Shown: positions 8,867 through 17,680 of the stretch, piece by piece | Position numbering within the stretch: the first letter of the stretch is position 1 | How the letters are laid out: every line of letters begins with the position of its first letter | Origin: Ignavibacteria bacterium | Lineage (GTDB): Bacteria > Bacteroidota > Ignavibacteria > Ignavibacteriales > Ignavibacteriaceae | Direction of reading: 5' to 3' | NCBI GenBank assembly: GCA_017302895.1 | Contig: JAFLBV010000001.1 | Location: forward strand, 1,783,001-1,847,000 | Length of the DNA: 64,000 nucleotides | The notes under the pieces: model-generated | Database searches by the model: none | What the model was told of the DNA's origin: nothing | Seen by the model: the letters and a program-made list of their open reading frames with translations, nothing else | Program-made: the position numbers and the translations under genes

Positions 8867-10372
8867 ATGGAACTGACATACGCACAACAAGTTTATCAGG
8901 GGGTTGAAGAATTTAGTTCTGAACTCGATTATTCACAAAATGAAGTTGCAATTATTCTCGCCGCCGGGCACGGCAAAAGAATCAAATCGCAAACCTCAAA
9001 AATGCTTCACACTATTTGGGGTATCCCAACGGTGGAGAGGGTTTACAATGCCTGCAACAACGAGTTTTCCTCGATGAATACAGTGCTCGTGGTAGGGATA
9101 AAAGCATTGGATGTGCTCGCCGTTTTTGGTAAAAGAGATAAGGTAAGTTTTGCTTACCAGGAATTTCAGAACGGTACCGGTCATGCTGTGCAGGTAGGAC
9201 TGGAAAAGGTGGACAAAAAGAGGTTTTCCGGTGTGGTTTATGTATTCCCCGGTGACATGGGCTTGATAGACAATGAGACAGTCTCAATGTTTAGAAAAGC
9301 ATTTAAGGACTCGGGTGCCGATATGATGGTACTAACGGGAATGTATGAAGGAAATATTGAAGCCAATCAATATGGAAGAATCGTGCGTGTGAAGTCAACG
9401 GATATAGATGGTCAGCCTGCAGGCAAGGACGAGAACAAAGTAATCGAGATTATGGAGCACAAAGATATCCTCGCCCTTAGTGATCATGTTCACTATGTCA
9501 CCGAATATAACGGAAGACGGTATGCCTACTCGAAGCATGAGCTTATCGAAAATCGTGAATACAATTCGGGTGTCTACGCCTTTGATCATAAAAAACTTAT
9601 TGAACAGGTGGAGAACATTTCGAGTCAGAATGCTCAAAATGAAATTTACATTACCGATTTGATCGCTCTCTTCAACAAAGCCGGTTACTCGGTGGATGCA
9701 GTCAGCCCTAAAAACGAGTATGTGGTAATGGGGTTCAACGACAAATCGGTTCTGAAGGAAATGAAGCAGTTGTATAAAAAAATTGTGTACAACAAGCTTA
9801 AAAACATCATAGAAATTCAGGATCCCGATGATTTCTTCATTGATGAAGGAGTGGTTAGAGACATGATCGAGCTTGACAAAGAGGGGATACCGCTGGATAT
9901 CAAGATAGGCAAGGGAGCCCACATCGGGAAAGGTGTGAAACTCAATTATGGTGTCGAAATCAAAAAAAATGTGTATATCAAAGGAAATGTGGTTTTTGGC
10001 AAGAATGTGAAAATTGCCGAAAACTGCCACTTGTCAACATTTCCGCACCAGACATTTACGATTGGTGACGGAGTATCCATTTCCTGGGGTGATATTATAA
10101 AAGGGAGCATCACAATTGGTGAAAATTCAGTCATCGAATCGAGCGTTAATATGACAGGAAGTGATGATCATCCCTTGATTCTCGGGAAAAATGTCCTGAT
10201 AAAAGGGACAAGTTACATTTTTGGCTCGATCATCGAGGATGATGTACATGTGGAACACAGTGTGATAATAAGAAAACGAATCATCAGACAGGTCAGGAAA
10301 GACGGTTCGGTGCAGAAAGTGATGTTCTATCTGCCGATGCCTTCCGGTCTCGATGTTATAGAAGATTTGTAG
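8867..10372 (+). CDS. GlmU-like bifunctional nucleotidyltransferase / left-handed beta-helix protein
   Basis: 501 residues. After a roughly 25-residue extension comes a nucleotidyltransferase domain (LAAGHGKR at 31-38, SKMLH, GNGTGHAVQ-like QNGTGHAVQ, YVFPGDMG). From about residue 345 there are isoleucine-rich hexapeptide repeats (IGKGAHIGKGVKLNYGVEI, ITIGENSVIESSV) forming a left-handed beta-helix. It probably makes a UDP- or dTDP-sugar. It is longer than GlmU by the N-terminal extension, and I could not identify the acetyltransferase catalytic histidine, so the second activity is unproven. A GGAG-type site precedes the ATG. Confidence 0.78.
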   Translation: MELTYAQQVYQGVEEFSSELDYSQNEVAIILAAGHGKRIKSQTSKMLHTIWGIPTVERVYNACNNEFSSMNTVLVVGIKALDVLAVFGKRDKVSFAYQEFQNGTGHAVQVGLEKVDKKRFSGVVYVFPGDMGLIDNETVSMFRKAFKDSGADMMVLTGMYEGNIEANQYGRIVRVKSTDIDGQPAGKDENKVIEIMEHKDILALSDHVHYVTEYNGRRYAYSKHELIENREYNSGVYAFDHKKLIEQVENISSQNAQNEIYITDLIALFNKAGYSVDAVSPKNEYVVMGFNDKSVLKEMKQLYKKIVYNKLKNIIEIQDPDDFFIDEGVVRDMIELDKEGIPLDIKIGKGAHIGKGVKLNYGVEIKKNVYIKGNVVFGKNVKIAENCHLSTFPHQTFTIGDGVSISWGDIIKGSITIGENSVIESSVNMTGSDDHPLILGKNVLIKGTSYIFGSIIEDDVHVEHSVIIRKRIIRQVRKDGSVQKVMFYLPMPSGLDVIEDL

Positions 10373-10400
10373 TAATTACTTAAAATCAGCAACAGTTTTG

Positions 10401-10456
10401 GGAAGAATCAAAAAAAGGAGAGGAATTCCAAACCCTCGTTTTTGATTCTTCCTTTC
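10401..10456 (+). terminator. long perfect-stem hairpin after the GlmU-like gene
   Basis: A 14-bp perfect inverted repeat (GGAAGAATCAAAAA at 10401-10414 and its complement at 10439-10452) with a 24-nt loop, followed by TTTCT. It sits between two plus-strand genes and probably ends or attenuates transcription before the Dna2-like gene. Confidence 0.6.
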
Positions 10457-10476
10457 TAATAAAGAAGGTAAATCTA

Positions 10477-13400
10477 ATGAATGTATCGGGAGAATTTGTC
10501 TTTCAGCGAATCGAGGAAATCTATTCAGAGGACTCGACTAACGACGAAAAACTGCGTAAATTAAGAATAACCACCGAGGAGATGCTAAGGTCTCTGATCA
10601 GGGATCACGGTGTAAGAATTTCTCAATTGAGCCACATGGCTGTCTATCTTTTCGATAAAAATCCTGAAGCAAAAAAACACGAAGACGAATTTTTTGGTTT
10701 CGTCAAAATTGCGAACAAAGCCTCACATAACTACCCTTACAATTGTCCCGATGATCAGTTATTAGCCGGAATAAAGGCTCTCGCACTGGCTGTCTCGTCC
10801 CTGCTGGACACACCTGTTTCTGAATCAATCCAGACATTGTACTCAAATAAAGAATTACCGCTGCTGCGGTTCAAAGGATTGCAAAACAAGGAGATCGTCG
10901 AATTTGTTCAGGCAACAATAAAAAAAGTAGTCAAGAAAAAGCAGGAACCGGATGGTAAAAACTACATTTTATTGTTTTGTTTCTCGGAGGAAATGGGTGA
11001 TTTTTCAGTCATTATTTATGAAAATCAGAGACAGCCAAATAACAATCTTCCACCCGCCAAAAATCTTTATGAATGGGGTGAGTTTATACCTGAATATACT
11101 CAGGTAAATTTTTTCTATATCTTGCAGAACAAGGAAAGACCCGACCAGTACTCCCTCGATTTTTCAAAGACCATGATTGTTCTCGAGCCTGATTTTCTTC
11201 TTGAGGCGAAGGACATTGGTACTCTTTTTTATGGTACAGACAGAAGCCCTGCTACTTACATCATCGAAAAACTCCTGCCCCAGGAAAATAATTCGGCGAT
11301 GTTCAAAGGTAATCTCGTAAATAATCTTCTTGATGAGTATCTTTACGACGACAATGTGGAATTCGAGGAGTCGTTTGCCCGGTTTATCAATGAAAATCTG
11401 ATTTCTGCCGCTACCTTTAAAGATGACCTTCCTAAAGTAAAAACAGAGGTACTGAGTGTACATGTCCCTCGAATAAAAGCCGAACTTCCGAAATTGCGTG
11501 GTACGGAAGGGGAGTTTACGGTAATAACCGAGCCGACATTTTATTCTGCACTTTTTGGAATAACAGGACGACTTGATATTCTTCAATCCTCGAACACTGA
11601 ACCCAAAAGGAAAAATGTACTCGAGCTTAAATCAGGTTTGCCAAACTCATCAGGTGTATGGAAAAGTGAGGAAATGCAGGTAACCGCGTATAATCTTCTT
11701 ATGCAATCAACCTACGGATTCGACAGACTGGGCGACAGTGCAATCTTTTATACCAAAGCGAGTACCAACCATTTCAGAAATGTCTCCGTAATGGCTCAAA
11801 AATCGATCGAATTTCTTACGGGCAGGAATGAGATCTTCCTCGTCCTGAACATGCTGAGAAAAAATGACGACAGACTTTTTGCTCGCCTGATGACTTTTGA
11901 TCCTCCAAAATTCAACAAATTTGCCCCGGCGAAAATCGAAAAATTCCGAAAGAACTACCTGGCGGCCTCACCTCTCGAGCAAAAGTATTACCGCGCCTGC
12001 GTATCATTCATGATAAACGAGCTGTTTGACAGCAAAATTTCCTCTAATGACAGTGAGCAGACCGATTCCAGTTTTGCTTCTCTTTGGAGACAACAGCCGG
12101 CAATTAAGGAGGATTTTCAGTTCAGTCTCATTAGAGGATTAAAGTTCAGTCACCATGATGTGGAAAAGAACTCTTTCGTTTTCGACAGAACAATTCAAAA
12201 AGTATCTAAATTCAGGGAATCTGATCTGATTATCCTCTATCCACATGATGAATATGAGCTTGAGCCCTTAAAATGTCAGATTTTAAAGGGAACAATTGCC
12301 GAACTGACAAACGAGAAAGTTGCAGTGAAACTTTTTAACAAGCAGCTCGACAGATCTGTGTTCACCACCGGGAAATATTTTGCAATCGAACCTGATTACA
12401 AAGATTCGGGCATCATAAGCACGGTCAGGATGATGTTCAGCTTTCTCGAGGCCGATACAAGGAAGAAGGAATTATTGCTTGGTCTCAGGGAACCTGTCTC
12501 CGGAGAGATGCAATCAATCAATGAAACCGGAATGCAGCAAAGTCAGGCAGAAAATGTAAAAAAAGCTCTTGCATCGCGAGATTATTACCTGCTTCAGGGA
12601 CCTCCGGGGACAGGAAAAACTTCAATGGCACTTATGTCGATTATCAACGCAATCCTTGCCGGAGATGAAGAGGAAACAGTTACAATTCTTGCCTTTACCA
12701 ACAAAGCCATAAAGGAAGTATGCAGGAAACTTCAGGAGGCAGGTATTCCATATCTCTTCAACAGTGCCAGCGAGGAGGATGCCAGTTCACTTAAAACTCT
12801 GGTGAAGACCCATAATCTGGAGAGTTTCGAAAAGTACATAAAAGGCATTCGGGTAGTTACATCCACCGTGGCGTCATTTGTTAGAAACAGCAAGGATCTG
12901 AGTTCCTTCTTTAAGTTCGATACACTCATCGTAGACGAAGCGAGTCAATTGCTGGAACCACAACTTGCCGGTATTATTGTCAATTTCCGGAGATTTATCC
13001 TGATAGGTGATCAGAATCAGTTACCTGCCGTCACGGTTCAGGGAGATGCAAACACTGTGATTACTGATTCAGACTTAAACGGAGCAGGGATCATGGATAT
13101 GAAAGTTTCACTCTTCGAGAGGATGTTTTATAATGCCGTCTCAAAGGGCTGGACCCACGCTTACGGTACACTCAAAGAACAATTCAGGATGCATGAAGTA
13201 ATAATGGACCTCATAAACCATTATTATCACGGGAATCTGAAGTGCGCGCTACAGGGAAGAGACAGTTTGACCTCTGTTTATCCTAATCCTGACGGATCAT
13301 CTCTTTCGGATATTCTGACGGGAAACAGGTTGATATTTATTGAGACCCAATATTCCAAAACAGGTAAAATGAATGAGTCTGAGTCTGAGATTGTAAGTAA

Positions 13401-13839
13401 AATTGTAGGAAAGATCAAGGAAATTTCAGCACTTCCGAATAATGAACTCCCGAACATCGGCATTATCACCCCTTGGAGGGCACAGATTGCAGCCATAAAC
13501 CAAAGACTCGAAACGGAAGGAATAACCGGACTCCCGGTGGACACTGTTGAAAGATTTCAGGGGTCTGAAAACAAAATCATAATTTATTCGACATCCGTCT
13601 CCAATACTTCCCAACTCGAAAGGCTCGGTTCCTTTGGTAAAAACAAAAGTGTGGAGAATGAAGTCGAGGTGGATAGAAAACTGAATGTTGTCCTCAGTCG
13701 TGCACAGGAACAACTAATTATACTTGGTTCAGTCTCTGTCTTAAGAACTTCGATTCACTACCGAAAACTTATTGAGACGATACGCGAAAAAGGGAGGTTT
13801 ATTTCGACCACTGAGCGAAAGAAAATTTTCGGAACCTGA
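10477..13839 (+). CDS. Dna2-like fused nuclease-helicase (PD-(D/E)XK plus SF1 helicase)
   Basis: 1120 residues. Residues 1-130 are a helical domain resembling DUF4145-type modules. Around 300-450 lies a Cas4/Dna2-type PD-(D/E)XK nuclease: GRLD with D near 366, then ELK with E near 383 and K near 385, and a downstream QVTAYNLLMQ segment. The SF1 helicase follows: Walker A GPPGTGKT near 708-715, Walker B VDEAS near 819, GDQNQLPAV, and motif VI LSRAQEQLIILG near the end. Dna2-type enzymes process flaps and broken ends; here a repair or anti-invader role is possible. It is flanked by a hairpin upstream and a secreted-protein gene 50 nt downstream. Confidence 0.8.
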   Translation: MNVSGEFVFQRIEEIYSEDSTNDEKLRKLRITTEEMLRSLIRDHGVRISQLSHMAVYLFDKNPEAKKHEDEFFGFVKIANKASHNYPYNCPDDQLLAGIKALALAVSSLLDTPVSESIQTLYSNKELPLLRFKGLQNKEIVEFVQATIKKVVKKKQEPDGKNYILLFCFSEEMGDFSVIIYENQRQPNNNLPPAKNLYEWGEFIPEYTQVNFFYILQNKERPDQYSLDFSKTMIVLEPDFLLEAKDIGTLFYGTDRSPATYIIEKLLPQENNSAMFKGNLVNNLLDEYLYDDNVEFEESFARFINENLISAATFKDDLPKVKTEVLSVHVPRIKAELPKLRGTEGEFTVITEPTFYSALFGITGRLDILQSSNTEPKRKNVLELKSGLPNSSGVWKSEEMQVTAYNLLMQSTYGFDRLGDSAIFYTKASTNHFRNVSVMAQKSIEFLTGRNEIFLVLNMLRKNDDRLFARLMTFDPPKFNKFAPAKIEKFRKNYLAASPLEQKYYRACVSFMINELFDSKISSNDSEQTDSSFASLWRQQPAIKEDFQFSLIRGLKFSHHDVEKNSFVFDRTIQKVSKFRESDLIILYPHDEYELEPLKCQILKGTIAELTNEKVAVKLFNKQLDRSVFTTGKYFAIEPDYKDSGIISTVRMMFSFLEADTRKKELLLGLREPVSGEMQSINETGMQQSQAENVKKALASRDYYLLQGPPGTGKTSMALMSIINAILAGDEEETVTILAFTNKAIKEVCRKLQEAGIPYLFNSASEEDASSLKTLVKTHNLESFEKYIKGIRVVTSTVASFVRNSKDLSSFFKFDTLIVDEASQLLEPQLAGIIVNFRRFILIGDQNQLPAVTVQGDANTVITDSDLNGAGIMDMKVSLFERMFYNAVSKGWTHAYGTLKEQFRMHEVIMDLINHYYHGNLKCALQGRDSLTSVYPNPDGSSLSDILTGNRLIFIETQYSKTGKMNESESEIVSKIVGKIKEISALPNNELPNIGIITPWRAQIAAINQRLETEGITGLPVDTVERFQGSENKIIIYSTSVSNTSQLERLGSFGKNKSVENEVEVDRKLNVVLSRAQEQLIILGSVSVLRTSIHYRKLIETIREKGRFISTTERKKIFGT

Positions 13840-13888
13840 TTTGCCGTTCCTTTGTATAACCTTTATGTTAAAAAAATAAAGGAATTCA

Positions 13889-14308
13889 ATGAGAAAGCTC
13901 GGCATTTTATTGTGGTTCGGTTTCATGCTCTCCTCGGCAACTTTTGCCCAGGAAATTCTTGCATCCAAGCCGAACCAGACCGGTATTAAATCGCCATTTA
14001 AAACAGATTTTTCTGCAACCTTTGCAAGCAGCAACAATGCCCTCGCAAAGGTGGCACAACTTCTTGAATCGGGAAGATCACACAAGAGCGTGGAGACACT
14101 TCTTAGTGCAGCACTTATTCTTTTTATGGAAGAGAAATGCTCGGGTGTTAAGGCATCCATAACCGGACTTTCTGTGTTGCAGGAGGCTACAACCTTGGCG
14201 CTAAAAGCAAAAAATAAAAAACTCCTGAAGCTCGTCGCCTCATTCTGGGAAGATCCCGGATTTGGAAATAACCAAAATTACGCTTCCGAACTGACTTACG
14301 ACGAGTAA
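13889..14308 (+). CDS. small secreted protein, paralogue of the gene at 14617
   Basis: 139 residues with a signal peptide (MRKLGILLWFGFMLSSATFA, cleavage likely after AFA/Q). The mature part shares a recognisable domain with the next gene: SSN-AL-K, then SGR, SAA-ILFMEE, KAS-TG, and L-EAT-A in the same order. No known family is recognised. It lacks the C-terminal beta-rich extension of its paralogue. Probably periplasmic or extracellular (inference from the signal). Confidence 0.75.
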   Translation: MRKLGILLWFGFMLSSATFAQEILASKPNQTGIKSPFKTDFSATFASSNNALAKVAQLLESGRSHKSVETLLSAALILFMEEKCSGVKASITGLSVLQEATTLALKAKNKKLLKLVASFWEDPGFGNNQNYASELTYDE

Positions 14309-14333
14309 AAAGGTTCTGAAATACCTTTTACTC
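14303..14333 (+). terminator. hairpin at the stop codon of the first paralogue
   Basis: GAGTAAAAAGGT (14303-14314) pairs with ACCTTTTACTC (14323-14333) with one bulged A and an 8-nt loop. It overlaps the stop codon. There is no strong T-run, so it is a weak terminator candidate. The remaining stretch to 14616 (about 280 nt) is AT-rich leader for the next gene; I see no gene in it. Confidence 0.45.
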
Positions 14334-14616
14334 TCTTAAAGTGCGTTCTAATTTATATTAATTATGAAAAACAGTTTGGAATTAATCAATAAATAGATTA
14401 ATTTAAGTTCCTCTCCAATTTGATTATTTTTTTTAGGGTCAAAATCAGAAAGTTCCGTCATTTTTTTAAGATGTTAACTGAATCACACGACATCAATTTT
14501 CAGTTAAACTTCAGGAACAATGAAATATCAATCGAAGTGTAAATGACAGAAATAAATTTGAATTTATTTTTATTAAAAATCAATCATCATCAATCACCAA
14601 CAACAAAGGTATCACA

Positions 14617-15366
14617 ATGAAAATCAACACCAGATTTTTCGCATTCGCACTGGCAGCTCTTTTTCTGCTCAACTTTGCAGGTTTTTCTCAGAAACCACCA
14701 AAGATCATCAAGAGCCCCACAAATGTTGCCGCAAATACTGTCAATGTAAACAAGATCGATTTCAAAGCCGAATTCGGTTCATCCAACAGTGCTCTCTCGA
14801 AACTTGGAGAGATAATCAGTGACGGCAGAAGAGACGGCGATGTAAAAGCCCTCGTTTCAGCAGCCATGATCCTCTTCATGGAAGAAGCAGCCACAGGGAA
14901 GAAAGCTTCCGTAACCGGAAAAGCACTTCTTGAAGAAGCAACCACAAAAGCCACGAATCAGAACAACTACCAGGCTCTCATAGCATGTTCAGATGCATGG
15001 GGTGCAAAAACCCTCGGCAACGATGCTGCAAAATCAACAGAACTTGCAAAACTCGCCGCTGCTGTAAAAGGTAAATCAGGTAAAAGCTTAAGAGGTCCAG
15101 GAGCCAAAGAGTGCACACTCCAGATAGAGAACTACTCGACCTACAAGATTCACATCTATGTTGACGATGTATTCATGGGATCAGTAGAACCCGGCCAGTA
15201 CATTAAATTCCAGCAGGTAGGTTCAGGTACAACCAAACTATATGCAGAGACAGATTATGTAAAAGATCCAACCTCAGGAGAAGACACCTACTTCTACTGG
15301 CAGGGAGAGATCAACCTGAAGTCATACAAGGATGAACTCCCCGACTTCACATGGCAGTTACAATAG
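14617..15366 (+). CDS. secreted two-domain protein, paralogue of the gene at 13889
   Basis: 249 residues. Signal peptide at residues 1-24 (ALAALFLLNFAGFSQ, cut near SQ/K). Residues about 45-135 match the neighbouring secreted protein (FGSSNSALSKLGEI, SDGR, SAAMILFMEE, KASVTG). After a basic glycine linker (KGKSGKSLRGPGAKE) comes a beta-rich domain from about 165 to the end (IENYSTYKIHIYVDDVFMGSV) reminiscent of PEGA-like surface modules. Function unknown. A long leader and a strong terminator suggest an independent, possibly abundant transcript. Confidence 0.78.
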   Translation: MKINTRFFAFALAALFLLNFAGFSQKPPKIIKSPTNVAANTVNVNKIDFKAEFGSSNSALSKLGEIISDGRRDGDVKALVSAAMILFMEEAATGKKASVTGKALLEEATTKATNQNNYQALIACSDAWGAKTLGNDAAKSTELAKLAAAVKGKSGKSLRGPGAKECTLQIENYSTYKIHIYVDDVFMGSVEPGQYIKFQQVGSGTTKLYAETDYVKDPTSGEDTYFYWQGEINLKSYKDELPDFTWQLQ

Positions 15367-15390
15367 CCAATCGATCTCAAACAAAAATTG

Positions 15391-15426
15391 AAAAAGGTTG
15401 TCACGAAAGTGGCAACCTTTTTTTTA
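15391..15426 (+). terminator. rho-independent terminator
   Basis: AAAAAGGTTG and CAACCTTTTT form a perfect stem around a loop that itself pairs (CAC-GAAA-GTG), followed by a T-run. It ends the secreted-protein gene and may also serve the convergent sensor kinase, whose stop lies 12 nt further on. Confidence 0.9.
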
Positions 15427-15438
15427 TTCTTCAATCCC

Positions 15439-17445
15439 TCAATAATCGGGCGAAATCTTTGTTACTCTCGTTGATTTGAAAGAGACGATTACGGTGGTTC
15501 CGATGCCTTCACTGCTTTTGATTGAAATTGTGGCATTATTTAAATCGACGAGTTTTTTTACAATAGGGAGGCCCAGACCGAGTCCCTCGTAGCCTCTGTC
15601 GAGACCGGATTCCTGCTGGGAGTATGGTTCGAAGAGCCGCTTTTGGTAGGTTTCAGAAATCCCGATTCCTGTATCCTCAATTTTAACGCAGATATCGGGA
15701 GAATTTTCAAATATTTCAATGCTTATCTTCCCGAATTGCGTAAATTTTACAGCATTATCGAGCAGGTGCACGAAGATGGCGAGGACACTGTTTTCATCAG
15801 CAAGAATGGTGTCTTTGGCGGTAGAGGATTTAAGTTTGAGGATCAAACCTTTTGCAGATGCCAGAGGTTTGTACTGCTTTTCGATATTTGTCAGGATGTT
15901 GGTCAGTCTAAATTGTGTCGGTCTGATTTCCTGATCCCCGTGCTGAAGCCTCGTGAAGTTCAGAATCATATCGACAGTATTAATCAGTCTTTTAGTTGAT
16001 TTTTCAAGACCTTTGAATACAAAATCATAGTCTTGATCGTCCGAATTTTCCACAAGTTCCTGAACGATGCTGGTTAAACCGAGAATACCGTTAAGAGGAG
16101 TTCTGATTTCATGTGAAAGGTTTTCGATAAAGGTATCCTTTAGTTTATTGGCAGCTTCAGCACTCTCCTTTGCTTTGATAAGTCCCGTCTGCAGTTCCTT
16201 TAACTCACTGATATCGATCAGCGAAAGGAGAACAACAAAATCTTCTCCTCTGGAAATCCTTGAAGTGGAGCCGAGAAGAGAGACGGATTTGGTTTCACCT
16301 CCGTGCAATACAGTGGTTTGCAGTTCAATATCCCTCAAACTTTCTCCTGTCTCAAGCGTCCTTTTCAGTGCGAGTCGCAGACTGCATTCACCGCATCTCT
16401 TTCCAAAACCGCAGCCCCTCGGATCATCCAGGGCATTGATGCATCCGAAAACCCCACATGCTTTGTCCGAAAGAATAAGTGACTGGTCGGGCCAACCGGT
16501 TGCTTCGCAGAAAGCCCTGTTGCCTGTGAGAACCCTTCTGTTAGCGTCCACAGTGCAAATCATCGAGGGTGAGCAGTCGTAGATCGCCTGCAACTCGTTT
16601 TTTTGAGCCTTCAATTCGTTTTCATGTTCAATTCGATAGGTTATATCGTTCGTAATTACTATAAATTCGCCGTTTTCCGGATTAAGGGAAGTTTTCGAGT
16701 TGGTCCAGTAAAATTCTCCGTTCTTAGCCCTGATTCTGTGTTCCATGCTCTGACTTATGCCGGTTGAAAGTATTTGTCCGAGTTTCTCCAGAACGGCAGG
16801 TACTTCATTTCTGTCGAGGAAATATTTGAAGTGTCTCCCTGTTAATTCTTCGGGGAAGTAGCCGTAGAGTTTGGTAACGCTGGGGGAGACATATTTGATT
16901 ATACCCGAAGTGTTCATTGTGATAATTACATCACTGATGTTTGCGAGTATCACTGCGGTATCCCGTTCCGCCTTAACTTTATCCGACACTGAAAAACCGA
17001 TACACACCACTTCAGAAACGCCACCTTTTCCATCTGAAAATGCAGTGAATTCCCATTCAGTGGCATTAATTCTGTTGTTTTTGTATGGTTTTCTTAAGGT
17101 TACTTTACACGGGACTCCCGGATTGGTACAGCATTTTATAACTGATTCCATACATTTTGCTCTGTCTTCCTCAATCAAAGTCATCAAAGAAGGTGTACCC
17201 AGAATTTCTTCTCTTATGAGTCCGAATGCCTGACAAAATGAGTCGTTCACATATGTATAATTTCCATTCGCATCAGTCTTCATTACATATATGAGATCGG
17301 AAGATTCAAGACTTTGAATGATTATGTCGCCCGTCTGCATCACAGTGCGAGAGTCTTTACTTTTTGAGGGAAATGCGGATTCATCTGTTCCCAACCCGCT
17401 GTCTGCCGGAATAGAATTGTCGGTATTGGAAACATTTTGGGCCAT
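15439..17445 (-). CDS. triple-PAS sensor histidine kinase
   Basis: About 668 residues from the ATG at 17445 (MAQNVSN). Three PAS domains follow one another; the third contains a cysteine-rich insert (CGVFGC, then GCGFGKRCGEC). Then come HisKA (NLSHEIRTPLNG, phospho-acceptor H445) and HATPase (DNAVKFT, DTGIGI, GLGLGLPIV). An upstream in-frame TTG at 17523 would add a hydrophobic segment, but that DNA looks like leader and GGAAGT precedes the ATG, so the shorter, soluble form is preferred. No receiver is fused and no response regulator is adjacent on this strand. Confidence 0.88.
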   Translation of the reverse strand: MAQNVSNTDNSIPADSGLGTDESAFPSKSKDSRTVMQTGDIIIQSLESSDLIYVMKTDANGNYTYVNDSFCQAFGLIREEILGTPSLMTLIEEDRAKCMESVIKCCTNPGVPCKVTLRKPYKNNRINATEWEFTAFSDGKGGVSEVVCIGFSVSDKVKAERDTAVILANISDVIITMNTSGIIKYVSPSVTKLYGYFPEELTGRHFKYFLDRNEVPAVLEKLGQILSTGISQSMEHRIRAKNGEFYWTNSKTSLNPENGEFIVITNDITYRIEHENELKAQKNELQAIYDCSPSMICTVDANRRVLTGNRAFCEATGWPDQSLILSDKACGVFGCINALDDPRGCGFGKRCGECSLRLALKRTLETGESLRDIELQTTVLHGGETKSVSLLGSTSRISRGEDFVVLLSLIDISELKELQTGLIKAKESAEAANKLKDTFIENLSHEIRTPLNGILGLTSIVQELVENSDDQDYDFVFKGLEKSTKRLINTVDMILNFTRLQHGDQEIRPTQFRLTNILTNIEKQYKPLASAKGLILKLKSSTAKDTILADENSVLAIFVHLLDNAVKFTQFGKISIEIFENSPDICVKIEDTGIGISETYQKRLFEPYSQQESGLDRGYEGLGLGLPIVKKLVDLNNATISIKSSEGIGTTVIVSFKSTRVTKISPDY

Positions 17446-17680
17446 CGGAATACTTCCAATCTTTTTGATGGGGAATGCAAAAGATATTAAGTACAAAATA
17501 ATCAAATTTGGGAAAAAGGCCAAGATAAAGGGGGAATTATTTCACGGATTTTTTTAATGCTAAATCACTTTACCAAAATAATGCACCAATTATCCAAGAG
17601 AATTCCTTACAATGGACAATTATTTCTATTTTTGTGGTTGTATGAAGAGAAAATTTGTAATATCAGAGTATCCGAGATAA

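Noticed and set aside
17446..17523. Hydrophobic N-terminal extension of the PAS kinase from a TTG codon.
   Set aside because: The DNA looks like leader, GGAAGT precedes the ATG at 17445, and PAS domains follow that start directly.
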